Assembly (NCBI GenBank): GCA_964650245.1
Contig: CAZYQK010000121.1
Span: 1-9,692, forward strand
DNA: 9,692 nucleotides
Direction: 5' to 3'
Source: WS-2 sp964650245
GTDB lineage: Bacteria > Eisenbacteria > RBG-16-71-46
Below the pieces are notes generated by a model. That model ran no database searches. It saw nothing but the letters and a program-made list of their open reading frames with translations, and had not been told where the DNA came from. The translations under genes and the position numbers were made by a program. Position 1 is the stretch's first letter. Each line of letters starts with the position of its first letter. This document shows positions 1 through 6,219 of the stretch, in pieces.

Positions 1-390
1 GGCCGGTCGCGCGGTGCGTCCGGGCCGGGGCGCGAAGCGACCGGCACCGGAGTGCCCAGCGCGCGCGCGAGCGCGGCCGCGATCCCGCCCACCAGCAGCG
101 AGGCCAGAACGTGGATCACGAGATTGGTGGCCCGAAACGAGGTGAGCGTTCCGCCGGCGGTCAGCCAGTCGAGCGCTAATGACAGATCTGCCACGAAGCG
201 CGACGGGCGGAACTCCCAGATCGCCGCGAGGTCGAGCGGGGAACGCAACTCGGGGTTGTCGCGGATCCAATCGAAGTCGTCGAAGTGGAACGGGTAGTGC
301 AGGGTGTGAAGGTAGCCGGCGGCGACCACCAGTGCTTAAGAGCGCGGCTCCGGCCGGGGCGATCCAGCACGAGCGGGGCTCTCGATTCAT
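1..390 (-). pseudogene. TMTC-like membrane glycosyltransferase family protein, N-terminal part, frameshifted
   Basis: Reading leftward from ATG 388-390, the peptide starts MNREPRSCWIAPAGAALLS and then shifts frame at about position 333. The shifted frame continues LVVAAGYLHTLHYPFHFDD, then FDWIRDNPELR, a region FRPSRFVADLSLALDW and a hydrophobic helix NLVIHVLASLLVGGIAAAL, and leaves the window at position 1. A first membrane helix, an acidic FDD near its outer end, a DNPxLR motif and an FRPxR...LSLALDW stretch are typical of bacterial TMTC-like proteins, which have a PMT/GT39-like membrane domain often followed by TPR repeats. The split helix rejoins well if one net base is removed, because the second frame has a TAA (336-338) just before the join. 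It may be a real pseudogene or a sequencing error. Substrate is unknown. No strong ribosome binding site is seen before the ATG. The MITE-like element ends about 50 bp upstream. Confidence 0.6.
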
Positions 391-439
391 CCGGGTCGCC
401 GGCGACGCGGCACGGACAGCGGGAGCGCCGCCCGCACTG

Positions 440-463
440 AATGCCTTCGCCTGATTCGTCAAA
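440..463 (-). repeat. IS630-type terminal inverted repeat, copy 1 (left end of MITE-like element)
   Basis: The core at 444-462 reads CCTTCGCCTGATTCGTCAA. It is the reverse complement, with two mismatches, of the copy at 699-717, and is close to the ends of the IS630 element at 4715 and 7121. The match to the 699-717 copy extends outward as AATG/CATT. Where the IS630 element has a TA, this flank has TG. Confidence 0.75.
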
Positions 464-717
464 GGTCGCAGATCCGCCTGCCGTGGCAAGGCGTTGCGAG
501 GATTCGGCCATTGCCGCGGCGAGCCTCGCCAGCGTGTGTTCGACGCCGTGGCGCCACCGCCTGCCTTTCACGTCCGCGGGCCGCCGCTCTGCGCGCTGTC
601 GGGGCGCTCGGCCTCCAGCCCCGACACGGGGCTCGGTTCGTGCCTCCCCCGGCGCTTGCACCAACGTCAGCGGAAGTCAGCTGGGTTCATAGCTGGCATT
701 GCCGAATCAGGCGAAGC
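444..717. mobile_element. MITE-like element with IS630-type inverted repeats
   Basis: The 274-bp segment is enclosed by 19-bp inverted repeats in head-to-head orientation (CCTTCGCCTGATTCGTCAA on the left; TTGCCGAATCAGGCGAAGC on the right). Both resemble the ends of the transposase-carrying IS630 element at 4715-7121. The interior has no convincing gene: open frames exist on both strands, but none gives a recognisable domain, as expected by chance at this base composition. It is best explained as a non-autonomous derivative (MITE) or an internally deleted remnant that could be moved in trans by a matching transposase. Against simple insertion, the flanks read TG and CA rather than the expected TA duplication, so the outermost bases have changed or the true boundary lies elsewhere. 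Confidence 0.55.
617..633. other. Short perfect hairpin inside the MITE-like element
   Basis: AGCCCCGACACGGGGCT forms a 7-bp perfect GC-rich stem with a 3-nt loop (ACA). No T-run follows on either strand, so it does not look like an intrinsic terminator. It may be part of the fold of the small element or chance in GC-rich DNA. Confidence 0.35.
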
Positions 718-724
718 CATTTAG
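698..724 (+). repeat. IS630-type terminal inverted repeat, copy 2 (right end of MITE-like element)
   Basis: The 27 bases from ATTGCCGAATCAGGCGAAGC onward to ATTTAG match the copy at 7102-7128 at all but one position (C here, T there, at the base before ATTTAG). The difference turns the expected TA target dinucleotide into CA here. Confidence 0.8.
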
Positions 725-983
725 CCCTCTTACGAACGCCCCCTGCCCCGCCAGGCGGACCATTCACTCCCATCGAGCTCCCGGGACCGGCTTCCGGGGT
801 CCCCGCGGTGTGGCGTTCGGTCCGCTCGAAGCATTCCGAGAACGTTGCATCCTGCACGGCAGAAAACATCCACGCCCCGCAGAAGGAATGGCGAATTTCG
901 TGCGGAAACGACCGGTGCCAGCCGATAGGAACACCAAGTGCGCCGACCTGGCCCCAGCCGCGCGGACACATTCGGAGATCCGT
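725..983 (+). other. Intergenic leader upstream of the receiver-kinase gene
   Basis: About 260 bp lie between the MITE-like element and the receiver-kinase start. The kinase frame stays open upstream to 699, but the peptide there is low-complexity, Pro/Arg-rich and unlike any receiver extension, so I take it as non-coding. I could not identify a clear promoter or a regulatory RNA. The promoter of the three-gene operon presumably lies here. Confidence 0.4.
974..977 (+). promoter_or_regulatory. Ribosome binding site for the receiver-kinase gene
   Basis: GGAG lies six nucleotides before ATG 984. This decides the start in favour of 984 over the in-frame ATG at 699. Confidence 0.65.
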
Positions 984-2063
984 ATGCCGATCCGAGCCCG
1001 CATTCTGGCGGTCGATGACCATCCGCGCAATCTCGCCATCCTCGAGAGGTGCCTGGGCCAGGAATTCGATCTCACAACCACCGCCTCAGGTGAGGAGGCG
1101 CTGGAGATCGCTCCCCGGCTGCGCCCCGACATCGTCCTGCTCGACATCATGATGCCGGGGTTCGACGGCTATGAAACCTGCCGACGTCTCCGTACACGTC
1201 CGGAACTCTCGGGGACCAAGGTCATCATGGTCTCGGCCAAGGCGATGCCTGCCGAGCGCCTCGAGGGCTACACCGCCGGCGCCGACGACTACATCGTCAA
1301 GCCCTTCGACCAGGACGAACTGATCGCCAAGGTTCGGGTGTACGTCCGCCTAAAGTCCGTCGAGGAGGTGAACCGGCTCAAGTCGGACCTGCTCGACCTG
1401 CTGAGCCACGAAACGGGAACACCGCTTACGGGCATCATGGGCGGGATCGCCCTGCTGCGCGACACTCCCGAACTGACCGCGGAACAGAACGAGCTGCTGG
1501 ACGTGGCCGAAGAGGGCGCGCAGCGGCTCCAGGCGCTGGTGCAGCGCGTCTGTCTCATCACCCAGTTCAAGGCCGAATCCGTGCCGGTCATCCGGGAGCC
1601 GGTGGACCTCCGCGCGGTCGCCGCGAAGGCGGTGGAGGACGCCCGCGCTGATGCCGAGAAGGCCCGGGTCCACACGGTGCTGCAGGCGGATGAGTCCGTT
1701 CCGGTCGTCGGCAATTCGAAGCTCCTCCTCTGGGCAATCGAAGCTCTGCTCGACAACGCGATCCGCTTGAGCCCGAGGGACGGGGTCGTCACCGTGCAGG
1801 TTGGCATGGAGGGTTCCTGTGCGCGCGTCTCGGTCTCGGATCAGGGCCCGGGGATCGAGCCGGAACTCCTGCCCCGCGTGTTCGAGGAATTCGTGGTCGC
1901 CGACATCCGGCACCACAAGAAGGGAACCGGACTGAGCCTCGCGGCCGCGCGTCTGATCGCCGAGCATCACGAGGGCGCACTGTCCGTGGAGACCGAACCC
2001 GGACGGGGCTCCGTGTTCCGTCTGGAGCTTCCCCCCCCGCCGGCCGCGGCCGCCGCCGCGTGA
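984..2063 (+). CDS. Receiver-histidine kinase hybrid (REC-HisKA-HATPase), soluble
   Basis: The 359-residue protein starts MPIRARILAVDDHPRN. Residues 1-120 form a receiver domain with acidic pair D11-D12, phospho-acceptor D54 in LLDIMMPGFDG, S84 and K106 in KPF. A short helix leads to a histidine kinase core: H142 in SHETGTPL, N258 in the N box, D286-x-G288-x-G290 in the G1 box, and G314-T-G-L in the G2 box. There is no membrane segment, so the kinase should be cytoplasmic and controlled by phosphorylation of its own receiver, presumably from a partner kinase. The next gene is the obvious candidate, 10 nt downstream. The H box is unusual: canonical SHELRTPL has LR where this protein has TG, though the His and the Pro are kept. 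The C-terminus ends in a Pro/Ala run encoded by an 8-C tract and GC repeats. The signal and the output regulator are not evident; no DNA-binding response regulator is in the window. Confidence 0.9.
   Translation: MPIRARILAVDDHPRNLAILERCLGQEFDLTTTASGEEALEIAPRLRPDIVLLDIMMPGFDGYETCRRLRTRPELSGTKVIMVSAKAMPAERLEGYTAGADDYIVKPFDQDELIAKVRVYVRLKSVEEVNRLKSDLLDLLSHETGTPLTGIMGGIALLRDTPELTAEQNELLDVAEEGAQRLQALVQRVCLITQFKAESVPVIREPVDLRAVAAKAVEDARADAEKARVHTVLQADESVPVVGNSKLLLWAIEALLDNAIRLSPRDGVVTVQVGMEGSCARVSVSDQGPGIEPELLPRVFEEFVVADIRHHKKGTGLSLAAARLIAEHHEGALSVETEPGRGSVFRLELPPPPAAAAAA
2031..2038 (+). repeat. Homopolymer C8 tract at the kinase-kinase junction
   Basis: Eight consecutive C encode part of the Pro run at the end of the receiver-kinase. 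Loss of one C, or a +1 ribosomal shift on CCC codons, would move translation into the frame of the following kinase. That frame has no stop between this tract and position 3925. Confidence 0.8.
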
Positions 2064-2073
2064 CGCGCGACCG

Positions 2074-3927
2074 GTGCCAGCAGCCGATCCCTCGCTCATG
2101 GCCGGTCCGGGCGGGACGCGGCCGCGTCTGGTCAGCGTGCAAACCCGCATCACGTTGCTGCTGGCCGTCACGGCCGCCGCGTTTATTGCGCTCTCGCTCG
2201 TCGTCCAGGACAGCTGGCGGCGGCAGGTCGACCTCCTGTTGCGCGAGCGCGTCCAGGAGACTGATCGCGTGCTGCGCAGGGTCCTTGATCTACGCGCCAG
2301 CGGCGCGCGGGTCCACGCCGACGATTACACGCGCTGGGACGAGTTCGTCACGTTCACACACGAAATCGATCCCCGGTGGGGGGACATCAACCTCACCCAG
2401 AGCATCGCGACATTCACTCTCGACGTCGCCTGGGTCCTGAACGACCGGTTCGACCTCATCTTCACAGCCAATCCCGCCAGCGACTCAGTGCTCGCGCCCC
2501 TGCCCGTTCCGGCAGCCGCGCTGGTCGCGGCCCTGGGTGAGCGTCCCATCCGGCACTTCTTCGTCCGCACGCGGCGCGGGCTGCTGGAGCTCTGGACCTC
2601 ATGCATCCAGCCTTCGGACGACTTCGACCGGAGGACCCCGATCCGGGGTTACTACCTCATCGGTCGCCTGTGGACGGCCTCGCGGATCGCGGAACTGGCC
2701 CGGGACGCGAACGCCGAGGTGCATCTGGTCTCCGCCGCGAATCGTCCGCCCGATCCCGTCGTGTCGGCCAGCACCGGCATGGTCACAATCACGGAGCCAC
2801 TCGAGGGCATCGATGCCCCGGTCGCGGCGGTTCTGTTCAGGACGACCTACCCGCTCGTATCCAGCGTCCACAACACACTGCGCACGTCCGCGCTTCTCAT
2901 GCTTGCGAGTGCGGTCTTCATCGTCCTGACGGTCGGCTGGGCCTTGACCCACTGGGTCGGCCGCCCTCTCGCTGCCATCACGGAAGCACTGCGCCACGAG
3001 CAGCCCGGGCTGCTCCTTTCGTCGGCGCAGCGCCAAGACGAGCTCGGGCGCCTCACCCGCCTGGTCGAGGAGTTCTTCGCCCAACGCGAGAAGCTGATCG
3101 AGGCAAGAGAAGCCGCCACTCTGGCGATGGCGGCCAAGTCCCAATTCCTCGCGAACATCTCCCACGAGCTGCGGACGCCCATGCACGGGATCCTCAGCTA
3201 CTCGCGCTTCGGCCTGAAGGGGGCGATGTCAGCCAAGCGGGAGGTGCTGCTCGACGACTTCCAGAACATCGAGTCCTGCGGCAGCAGCCTGCTCGCCCTG
3301 CTCGACGATCTTCTCGACCTAGCGAAGCTCGAAGCCGGCCGCATGCGGTTCGAATTCGAACCGGTCCCGCTGGTGGAGGTGGTGGCGGACGCCGTGGAGG
3401 AATTCGCGTCCTTCTACCACGAGAAGGCACTGCGGGTCGAGGTCCGCGGCGAGGAGGGGCTCGCGCCGGTCGTCGCGGACCGCCGGAAGATCCTGCAGGT
3501 GATGCGCAACCTGCTCTCCAACGCCGGGAAGTTCACGAAGGCGGGCGGAACGGTGTGGGTTCGCATGGCGACCTCGGGTGTGCACGCGCGCATCGAGGTC
3601 GAGGATTCTGGCGCGGGAATCCCCGAAAGGGAGCTCGATCTGATCTTCGAGAAGTTCGTTCAGGCCAGCAGCACGAACGCTCAATCCGGCGGGACCGGCC
3701 TCGGGCTCGCCATCTGTCGCGAGATCGTGGGTGCGCACGCGGGCCGAATCTGGGCCGAGAACCGTCCCGAGGGCGGCGCACGCATGACGTTCGAGCTGCC
3801 GATCGAAGGACCGCCGGCCGCCACCGAGCCGGAGGTGCTCCGGACGAGCGGCGGCCCGGAGGCCAGTTCTCCGACGACCCCTCGTCCCCACATCGCTCCC
3901 GACCCCGACAGGAGGGCAGCCGCATGA
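2074..3927 (+). CDS. CHASE4-type membrane sensor histidine kinase
   Basis: The 617-residue protein, numbered from GTG 2074, has a first membrane helix at about 26-44 and a second at about 271-292 enclosing a periplasmic sensor. The sensor has the CHASE4 look, with DDYTRWDEFVTF followed by a D..WGDINL stretch and LDVAWVLND. A HAMP segment (about 293-340) precedes HisKA with H364 in ISHELRTPMHG. The ATPase domain has N483 (NLLSNAGKF), G1 box D511-x-G513-x-G515 and G2 box GGTGLGLAI near 539-547. About 40 Pro-rich residues follow it. It should autophosphorylate H364 on a periplasmic cue and pass the phosphate to a receiver, plausibly that of the preceding gene. The start is uncertain: GTG 2074 is 10 nt past the upstream stop, ATG 2098 is the alternative, and neither has a good ribosome binding site, so translational coupling is likely. 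The stop overlaps the next gene's ATG. Confidence 0.9.
   Translation: MPAADPSLMAGPGGTRPRLVSVQTRITLLLAVTAAAFIALSLVVQDSWRRQVDLLLRERVQETDRVLRRVLDLRASGARVHADDYTRWDEFVTFTHEIDPRWGDINLTQSIATFTLDVAWVLNDRFDLIFTANPASDSVLAPLPVPAAALVAALGERPIRHFFVRTRRGLLELWTSCIQPSDDFDRRTPIRGYYLIGRLWTASRIAELARDANAEVHLVSAANRPPDPVVSASTGMVTITEPLEGIDAPVAAVLFRTTYPLVSSVHNTLRTSALLMLASAVFIVLTVGWALTHWVGRPLAAITEALRHEQPGLLLSSAQRQDELGRLTRLVEEFFAQREKLIEAREAATLAMAAKSQFLANISHELRTPMHGILSYSRFGLKGAMSAKREVLLDDFQNIESCGSSLLALLDDLLDLAKLEAGRMRFEFEPVPLVEVVADAVEEFASFYHEKALRVEVRGEEGLAPVVADRRKILQVMRNLLSNAGKFTKAGGTVWVRMATSGVHARIEVEDSGAGIPERELDLIFEKFVQASSTNAQSGGTGLGLAICREIVGAHAGRIWAENRPEGGARMTFELPIEGPPAATEPEVLRTSGGPEASSPTTPRPHIAPDPDRRAAA
3911..3915 (+). 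promoter_or_regulatory. Ribosome binding site for the barrel protein gene
   Basis: GGAGG lies eight nucleotides before ATG 3924, inside the end of the kinase gene, and supports this start. Confidence 0.75.
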
Positions 3928-4658
3928 GTCGCTCCGGCTTCTGGATTCTAGTCGCACTCGTCTTCTGCATGGCAACATCCCCCGGTTCGCCGCTCGCCGG
4001 GGTCGCCGCGGCCGAGCAAGTCCGGCCGGATTCCCTTCCGGAGGCGCCGATCGTCTGGAGTGCCACGTATGCGTCCCGCTACTGCTTCCAGGGGTTGGAC
4101 TACAGCGACGGGCGCCCGGTCCTTCAGCCGCAGGTGTCGGGGCGGATCCATGGGACCACCCTGGCCGTCTGGGGCAACCTGGACCAGACCCGCCGCGAGC
4201 CGAACGAGATCGATGTCAGCCTGCAGAGAGACTGGACTCTCGGGCGGTCGTCGGGCCTCCTCGGATACACGCATCTGCGGTACCCGAACCGTGACTGGGA
4301 ACCCACGCACGAGGCTTTCGTGGAGCTCGCCCTGGTAGCGGCCCTCGAGCCGTCGTTGAGCATCCACTGGGACGTGGCCGCCGGCACCGGACGCTACTGG
4401 GCGTTCGGAGTGAGCCACGAGGTCCCCTGGCGGGGCGGCGCCCTCGGGCTCGCGAGCAAGCTCTATGTGCACGATCACTACTACGGCCTGACCGGAATCC
4501 CCGCCGTGGAGACGGGCGTGAGTGTCACCGGACCGTGGGCGGGCATTTCGATTCAGCCGACGCTAGCGCGGCTCTGGACCTGGAGCAACGGTGACTTTCG
4601 CGAGGACCAGGCAATCCGCGGAGGGTGGGTGGTTAGTCTCGTCTGCTCGTCTCCCTAG
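3924..4658 (+). CDS. TorF/Gcw_chp-like outer-membrane beta-barrel protein
   Basis: The 244-residue protein begins with a signal peptide, MSRSGFWILVALVFCMATS, with likely cleavage after an AAA near residue 30. The mature part opens with WSATYASRYCFQGLDYSDGR then PVLQPQVSG. This resembles the first strands of TorF-family (Gcw_chp) proteins, which typically read S.YV..YRFRGI.QSDG.PA.Q. Alternating short amphipathic stretches (TTLAVWGNLDQ, GLLGYTHLRYP, LSIHWDVAAG, GGWVVSLV) fit an outer-membrane barrel of about 12 strands or fewer. The ATG overlaps the stop of the sensor kinase as ATGA, so the two are translationally coupled. The barrel may be part of what the kinase senses or controls, but that is inference. 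The last residues (VCSSP) lack the terminal aromatic usual in barrel proteins. The transported substrate is unknown; a generic hypothetical outer-membrane protein is the fallback. Confidence 0.65.
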   Translation: MSRSGFWILVALVFCMATSPGSPLAGVAAAEQVRPDSLPEAPIVWSATYASRYCFQGLDYSDGRPVLQPQVSGRIHGTTLAVWGNLDQTRREPNEIDVSLQRDWTLGRSSGLLGYTHLRYPNRDWEPTHEAFVELALVAALEPSLSIHWDVAAGTGRYWAFGVSHEVPWRGGALGLASKLYVHDHYYGLTGIPAVETGVSVTGPWAGISIQPTLARLWTWSNGDFREDQAIRGGWVVSLVCSSP

Positions 4659-4710
4659 CGCGTCCTCGGCGGCGACTAGCCCTCCCTGCCGCTGCGGCCG
4701 CCCGCACCCA

Positions 4711-4733
4711 GATAGCTTCGCCTGAATCGGCAA
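4711..4733 (-). repeat. Left terminal inverted repeat of the IS630-family element
   Basis: TA at 4713-4714 is followed by GCTTCGCCTGAATCGGCAA (4715-4733). This is the reverse complement of the right end 7103-7121 with one mismatch. TA at both edges is the known target duplication of IS630/Tc1-mariner elements. Confidence 0.8.
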
Positions 4734-4791
4734 AGGTGTGGTCAGACAGCATAGGCGAGCACCTCGATCAGATCGAAGCGTTCCGGAGAGG

Positions 4792-4794
4792 TAG
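4792..4794 (+). repeat. Target-site duplication, left copy (TAG)
   Basis: TAG directly abuts the left end TGAACCG of the IS3-family element and is repeated at 6217-6219 directly after its right end. Three bp is a usual duplication length for IS3-family elements. Confidence 0.8.
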
Positions 4795-4818
4795 TGAACC
4801 GCGCCGGGATTCCCGGAG
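4795..4818 (+). repeat. Left inverted repeat of the IS3-family element
   Basis: The repeat starts TGAACCGCGCCGGG and matches the reverse complement of 6193-6216 at about 21 of 24 positions, with the first 14 identical. From memory, the IS6110 left end begins TGAACCGCCCCGG and has a similar GGATGGGGTCATG around its first start codon, as seen here at 4836-4847. Confidence 0.85.
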
Positions 4819-4844
4819 GCTCCATTTGTTGAGAGGATGGGGTC

Positions 4845-5165
4845 ATGGGACGTCCCAGCAGGTACTCGCCGGAAGTACGTGAGCGTGCGGTTCGGATGGT
4901 CTGGGAGCACGAGAGTGAGCACGCCTCGCAGTGGGCTGCGATCAGCTCGATCGCGGGTAAGATGGGATGCACGGTCGAGACACTGAGGAAGTGGGTCCGC
5001 CAGGCCGAGCGTGACCAGGGGCGGCGGCCCGGATTGACGACCGACGAGAAGGCGCGGCTCAAGGAGCTCGAGCGCGAGAACCGCGAGTTGAAGCGGGCGA
5101 ACGAGATCCTGCGGCTGGCGTCGGCGTATTTCGCGAAGGCGGAGCTCGACCGCCGAGCGAAGTAA
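4845..5165 (+). CDS. IS3-family transposase OrfA (DNA-binding subunit)
   Basis: The 106-residue protein starts MGRPSRYSPEVRERAVRMV, the usual opening of IS3-family OrfA. It has a helix-turn-helix region at about 20-55 (WAAISSIAGKMGCTVETLRKW), a linker, and a C-terminal leucine-zipper-like helix (LKELERENRELKRANEIL) ending in ASAYFAKAELDRRAK. The family protein binds the terminal repeats and is normally joined to OrfB by -1 frameshifting. Here the stop TAA overlaps the orfB ATG as TAATG, and the OrfB frame is -1 relative to OrfA, so either a frameshift near the end or translational coupling is possible. OrfA itself looks complete. The start follows GAGAGGATGGGGTC, the usual IS6110-type leader. 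Confidence 0.9.
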   Translation: MGRPSRYSPEVRERAVRMVWEHESEHASQWAAISSIAGKMGCTVETLRKWVRQAERDQGRRPGLTTDEKARLKELERENRELKRANEILRLASAYFAKAELDRRAK

Positions 5166-6112
5166 TGGTCACCTTCATCGACGAGCACCGGGAGACGTGC
5201 GGGGTCGAGCCGATCTGCGGAGTGCTGCCGATCGCCCCGTCGTGGTACTACGAGCACAAGACGTGGCAGCGTGATCCCGCGCGCCGGCCCGCGCGTGCGC
5301 GACGCGACGAAGGCCTATGCGAGCACATCCGTCGCGTGTGGCGGGAGAACAAGGAAGTCTACGGTCCGCGCAAGGTATGGAAGCAGCTGAAGCGCGAAGG
5401 GCACGTGCTCGCGCGCTGTACGGTGGCTCGACTGATGCGCCGTCTGGGCCTGCAGGGCGTCGTTCGCGGGCGAAGGTTCAAGGTGACGACCCTCCCGGAC
5501 GCCGCGGTGATGCGGCCGGCGGATCTCGTGACGCGGCAGTTCACGGCGACGCGGCCGAACCAACTTTGGGTCGCCGACCTGACGTACATTGCGACCTGGC
5601 GCGGCTTCGTGTACGTGGCGTTCGTGATCGACGTCTTCTCGCGCCGGATCGTCGGCTGGCGGGCGTCGAACTCACTGCGCAGCGACCTGGCGCTGGATGC
5701 GCTGGAGCAGGCGCTCGAACAGTTTCTGAGATCGGCTCAGGCAGGCAGTGTTGCGACGACCATTTGAACCCGGGCAGATCTTTCCATCCGCTACACGGAG
5801 CGGTTGGCCGAGGCGGGCATCGAGCCCTCGGTGGGCAGCCGGGGCGACTCGTACGACAACGCGATGGCCGAGAGTGTCATCGGGCTCTTCAAGGCTGAGG
5901 TGATGCATCGCCTCGGCCCCTGGAAGGGCGTCGAGGACGTGGAGTTCGCGACGCTCGACTGGGTCGCATGGTTCAATGGCAGCCGCCTGCTCGAGCCGCT
6001 CGGCTACGTGCCGCCGATCGAGTTCGAGGAGGCGTACTACCGTCAGAACGGGTTGCCACCCGAAAACGGCTTCGCAGGATCGACGCAGAGCCACGAGCGG
6101 GCGTCGGCATGA
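5165..6112 (+). pseudogene. IS3-family transposase OrfB (DDE integrase), interrupted
   Basis: The frame opens MVTFIDEHRETCGVEPICGV, contains the HTH_21 region (YGPRKVWKQL) and the integrase core with first catalytic D138 in WVADLTYI. It hits TGA at 5765-5767. The same frame then continues as LSIRYTERLAEAGIEPSVG and SYDNAMAESVIGLFKAE with catalytic Glu236, ending in a normal C-terminus. Between LEQALEQ and LSIRYTE, relatives have a segment with HHSDRGSQY that provides the second catalytic Asp. Here about 57 nt (5723-5779) encode FLRSAQAGSVATTI, the stop and TRAD instead. This is a replacement rather than a point mutation, since both sides stay in frame. No transposase activity is expected. The replacement includes TGTTGCGACGACCATTTGAA, whose origin I do not recognise with confidence. 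Confidence 0.85.
5723..5779 (+). other. Foreign or scrambled segment replacing the second-Asp region of OrfB
   Basis: Upstream and downstream residues align with IS3-family OrfB in one frame, but these 19 codons have no similarity to the expected D-x-G-S-Q-Y region and contain TGA at 5765. The length is close to the segment it replaces (a few codons shorter than in IS6110, as I recall that protein). Confidence 0.6.
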
Positions 6113-6192
6113 GTCCAAGGCCGGGTGGATTCGGAGTAGGGATGTTGTCCGTTCACCGTAGCGACGAAGCCGAAGTACTCACGTAATGAGCT

Positions 6193-6216
6193 CTCCGGAG
6201 AACCCGGCGCGGTTCA
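6193..6216 (-). repeat. Right inverted repeat of the IS3-family element
   Basis: Read on the minus strand it starts TGAACCGCGCCGGG, as the left end does. The element ends at 6216 with CA, as usual for IS3 elements. Confidence 0.85.
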
Positions 6217-6219
6217 TAG
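6217..6219 (+). repeat. Target-site duplication, right copy (TAG)
   Basis: This is identical to 4792-4794. The fourth base differs (G before the left copy, C after the right copy), so the duplication is 3 bp. Confidence 0.8.

Larger units (their letters stand above)
4795..6216 (+). mobile_element. IS3-family insertion sequence, IS6110-like
   Basis: The 1422-bp element starts with TGAACCG, ends with CGGTTCA, has imperfect 24-bp inverted repeats and is flanked by TAG on both sides. It carries orfA (4845-5165) and orfB (5165-6112) in the overlapping -1 arrangement of IS3 elements. The ends and the OrfA/OrfB sequences resemble IS6110. It has inserted into the 3' end of the IS630 transposase gene, in the opposite orientation. 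OrfB carries an in-frame stop and lacks its second catalytic Asp, so the copy should be unable to move on its own. The intact 3-bp duplication points to simple insertion with no later rearrangement at the ends. Confidence 0.9.

Noticed and set aside
441..692. Small open frames within the MITE-like element
   Set aside because: Frames are open on both strands with no recognisable motif or good ribosome binding site, as expected by chance in GC-rich DNA.
699..983. In-frame 95-residue N-terminal extension of the receiver-kinase
   Set aside because: The extra peptide has no receiver features and starts inside the repeat end. ATG 984 has a ribosome binding site and begins the canonical receiver fold.
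2601..4658. Long plus-strand frame of 685 codons overlapping the CHASE4 kinase
   Set aside because: Only its last part, from 3924, is real (the barrel protein). The rest is Arg/Gly/Pro-rich shadow coding opposite a clear kinase frame.
4742..5257. Minus-strand 171-codon frame across the left IS3 end
   Set aside because: It is mostly antisense to orfA. Only its last 16 codons may be a piece of the interrupted IS630 gene.
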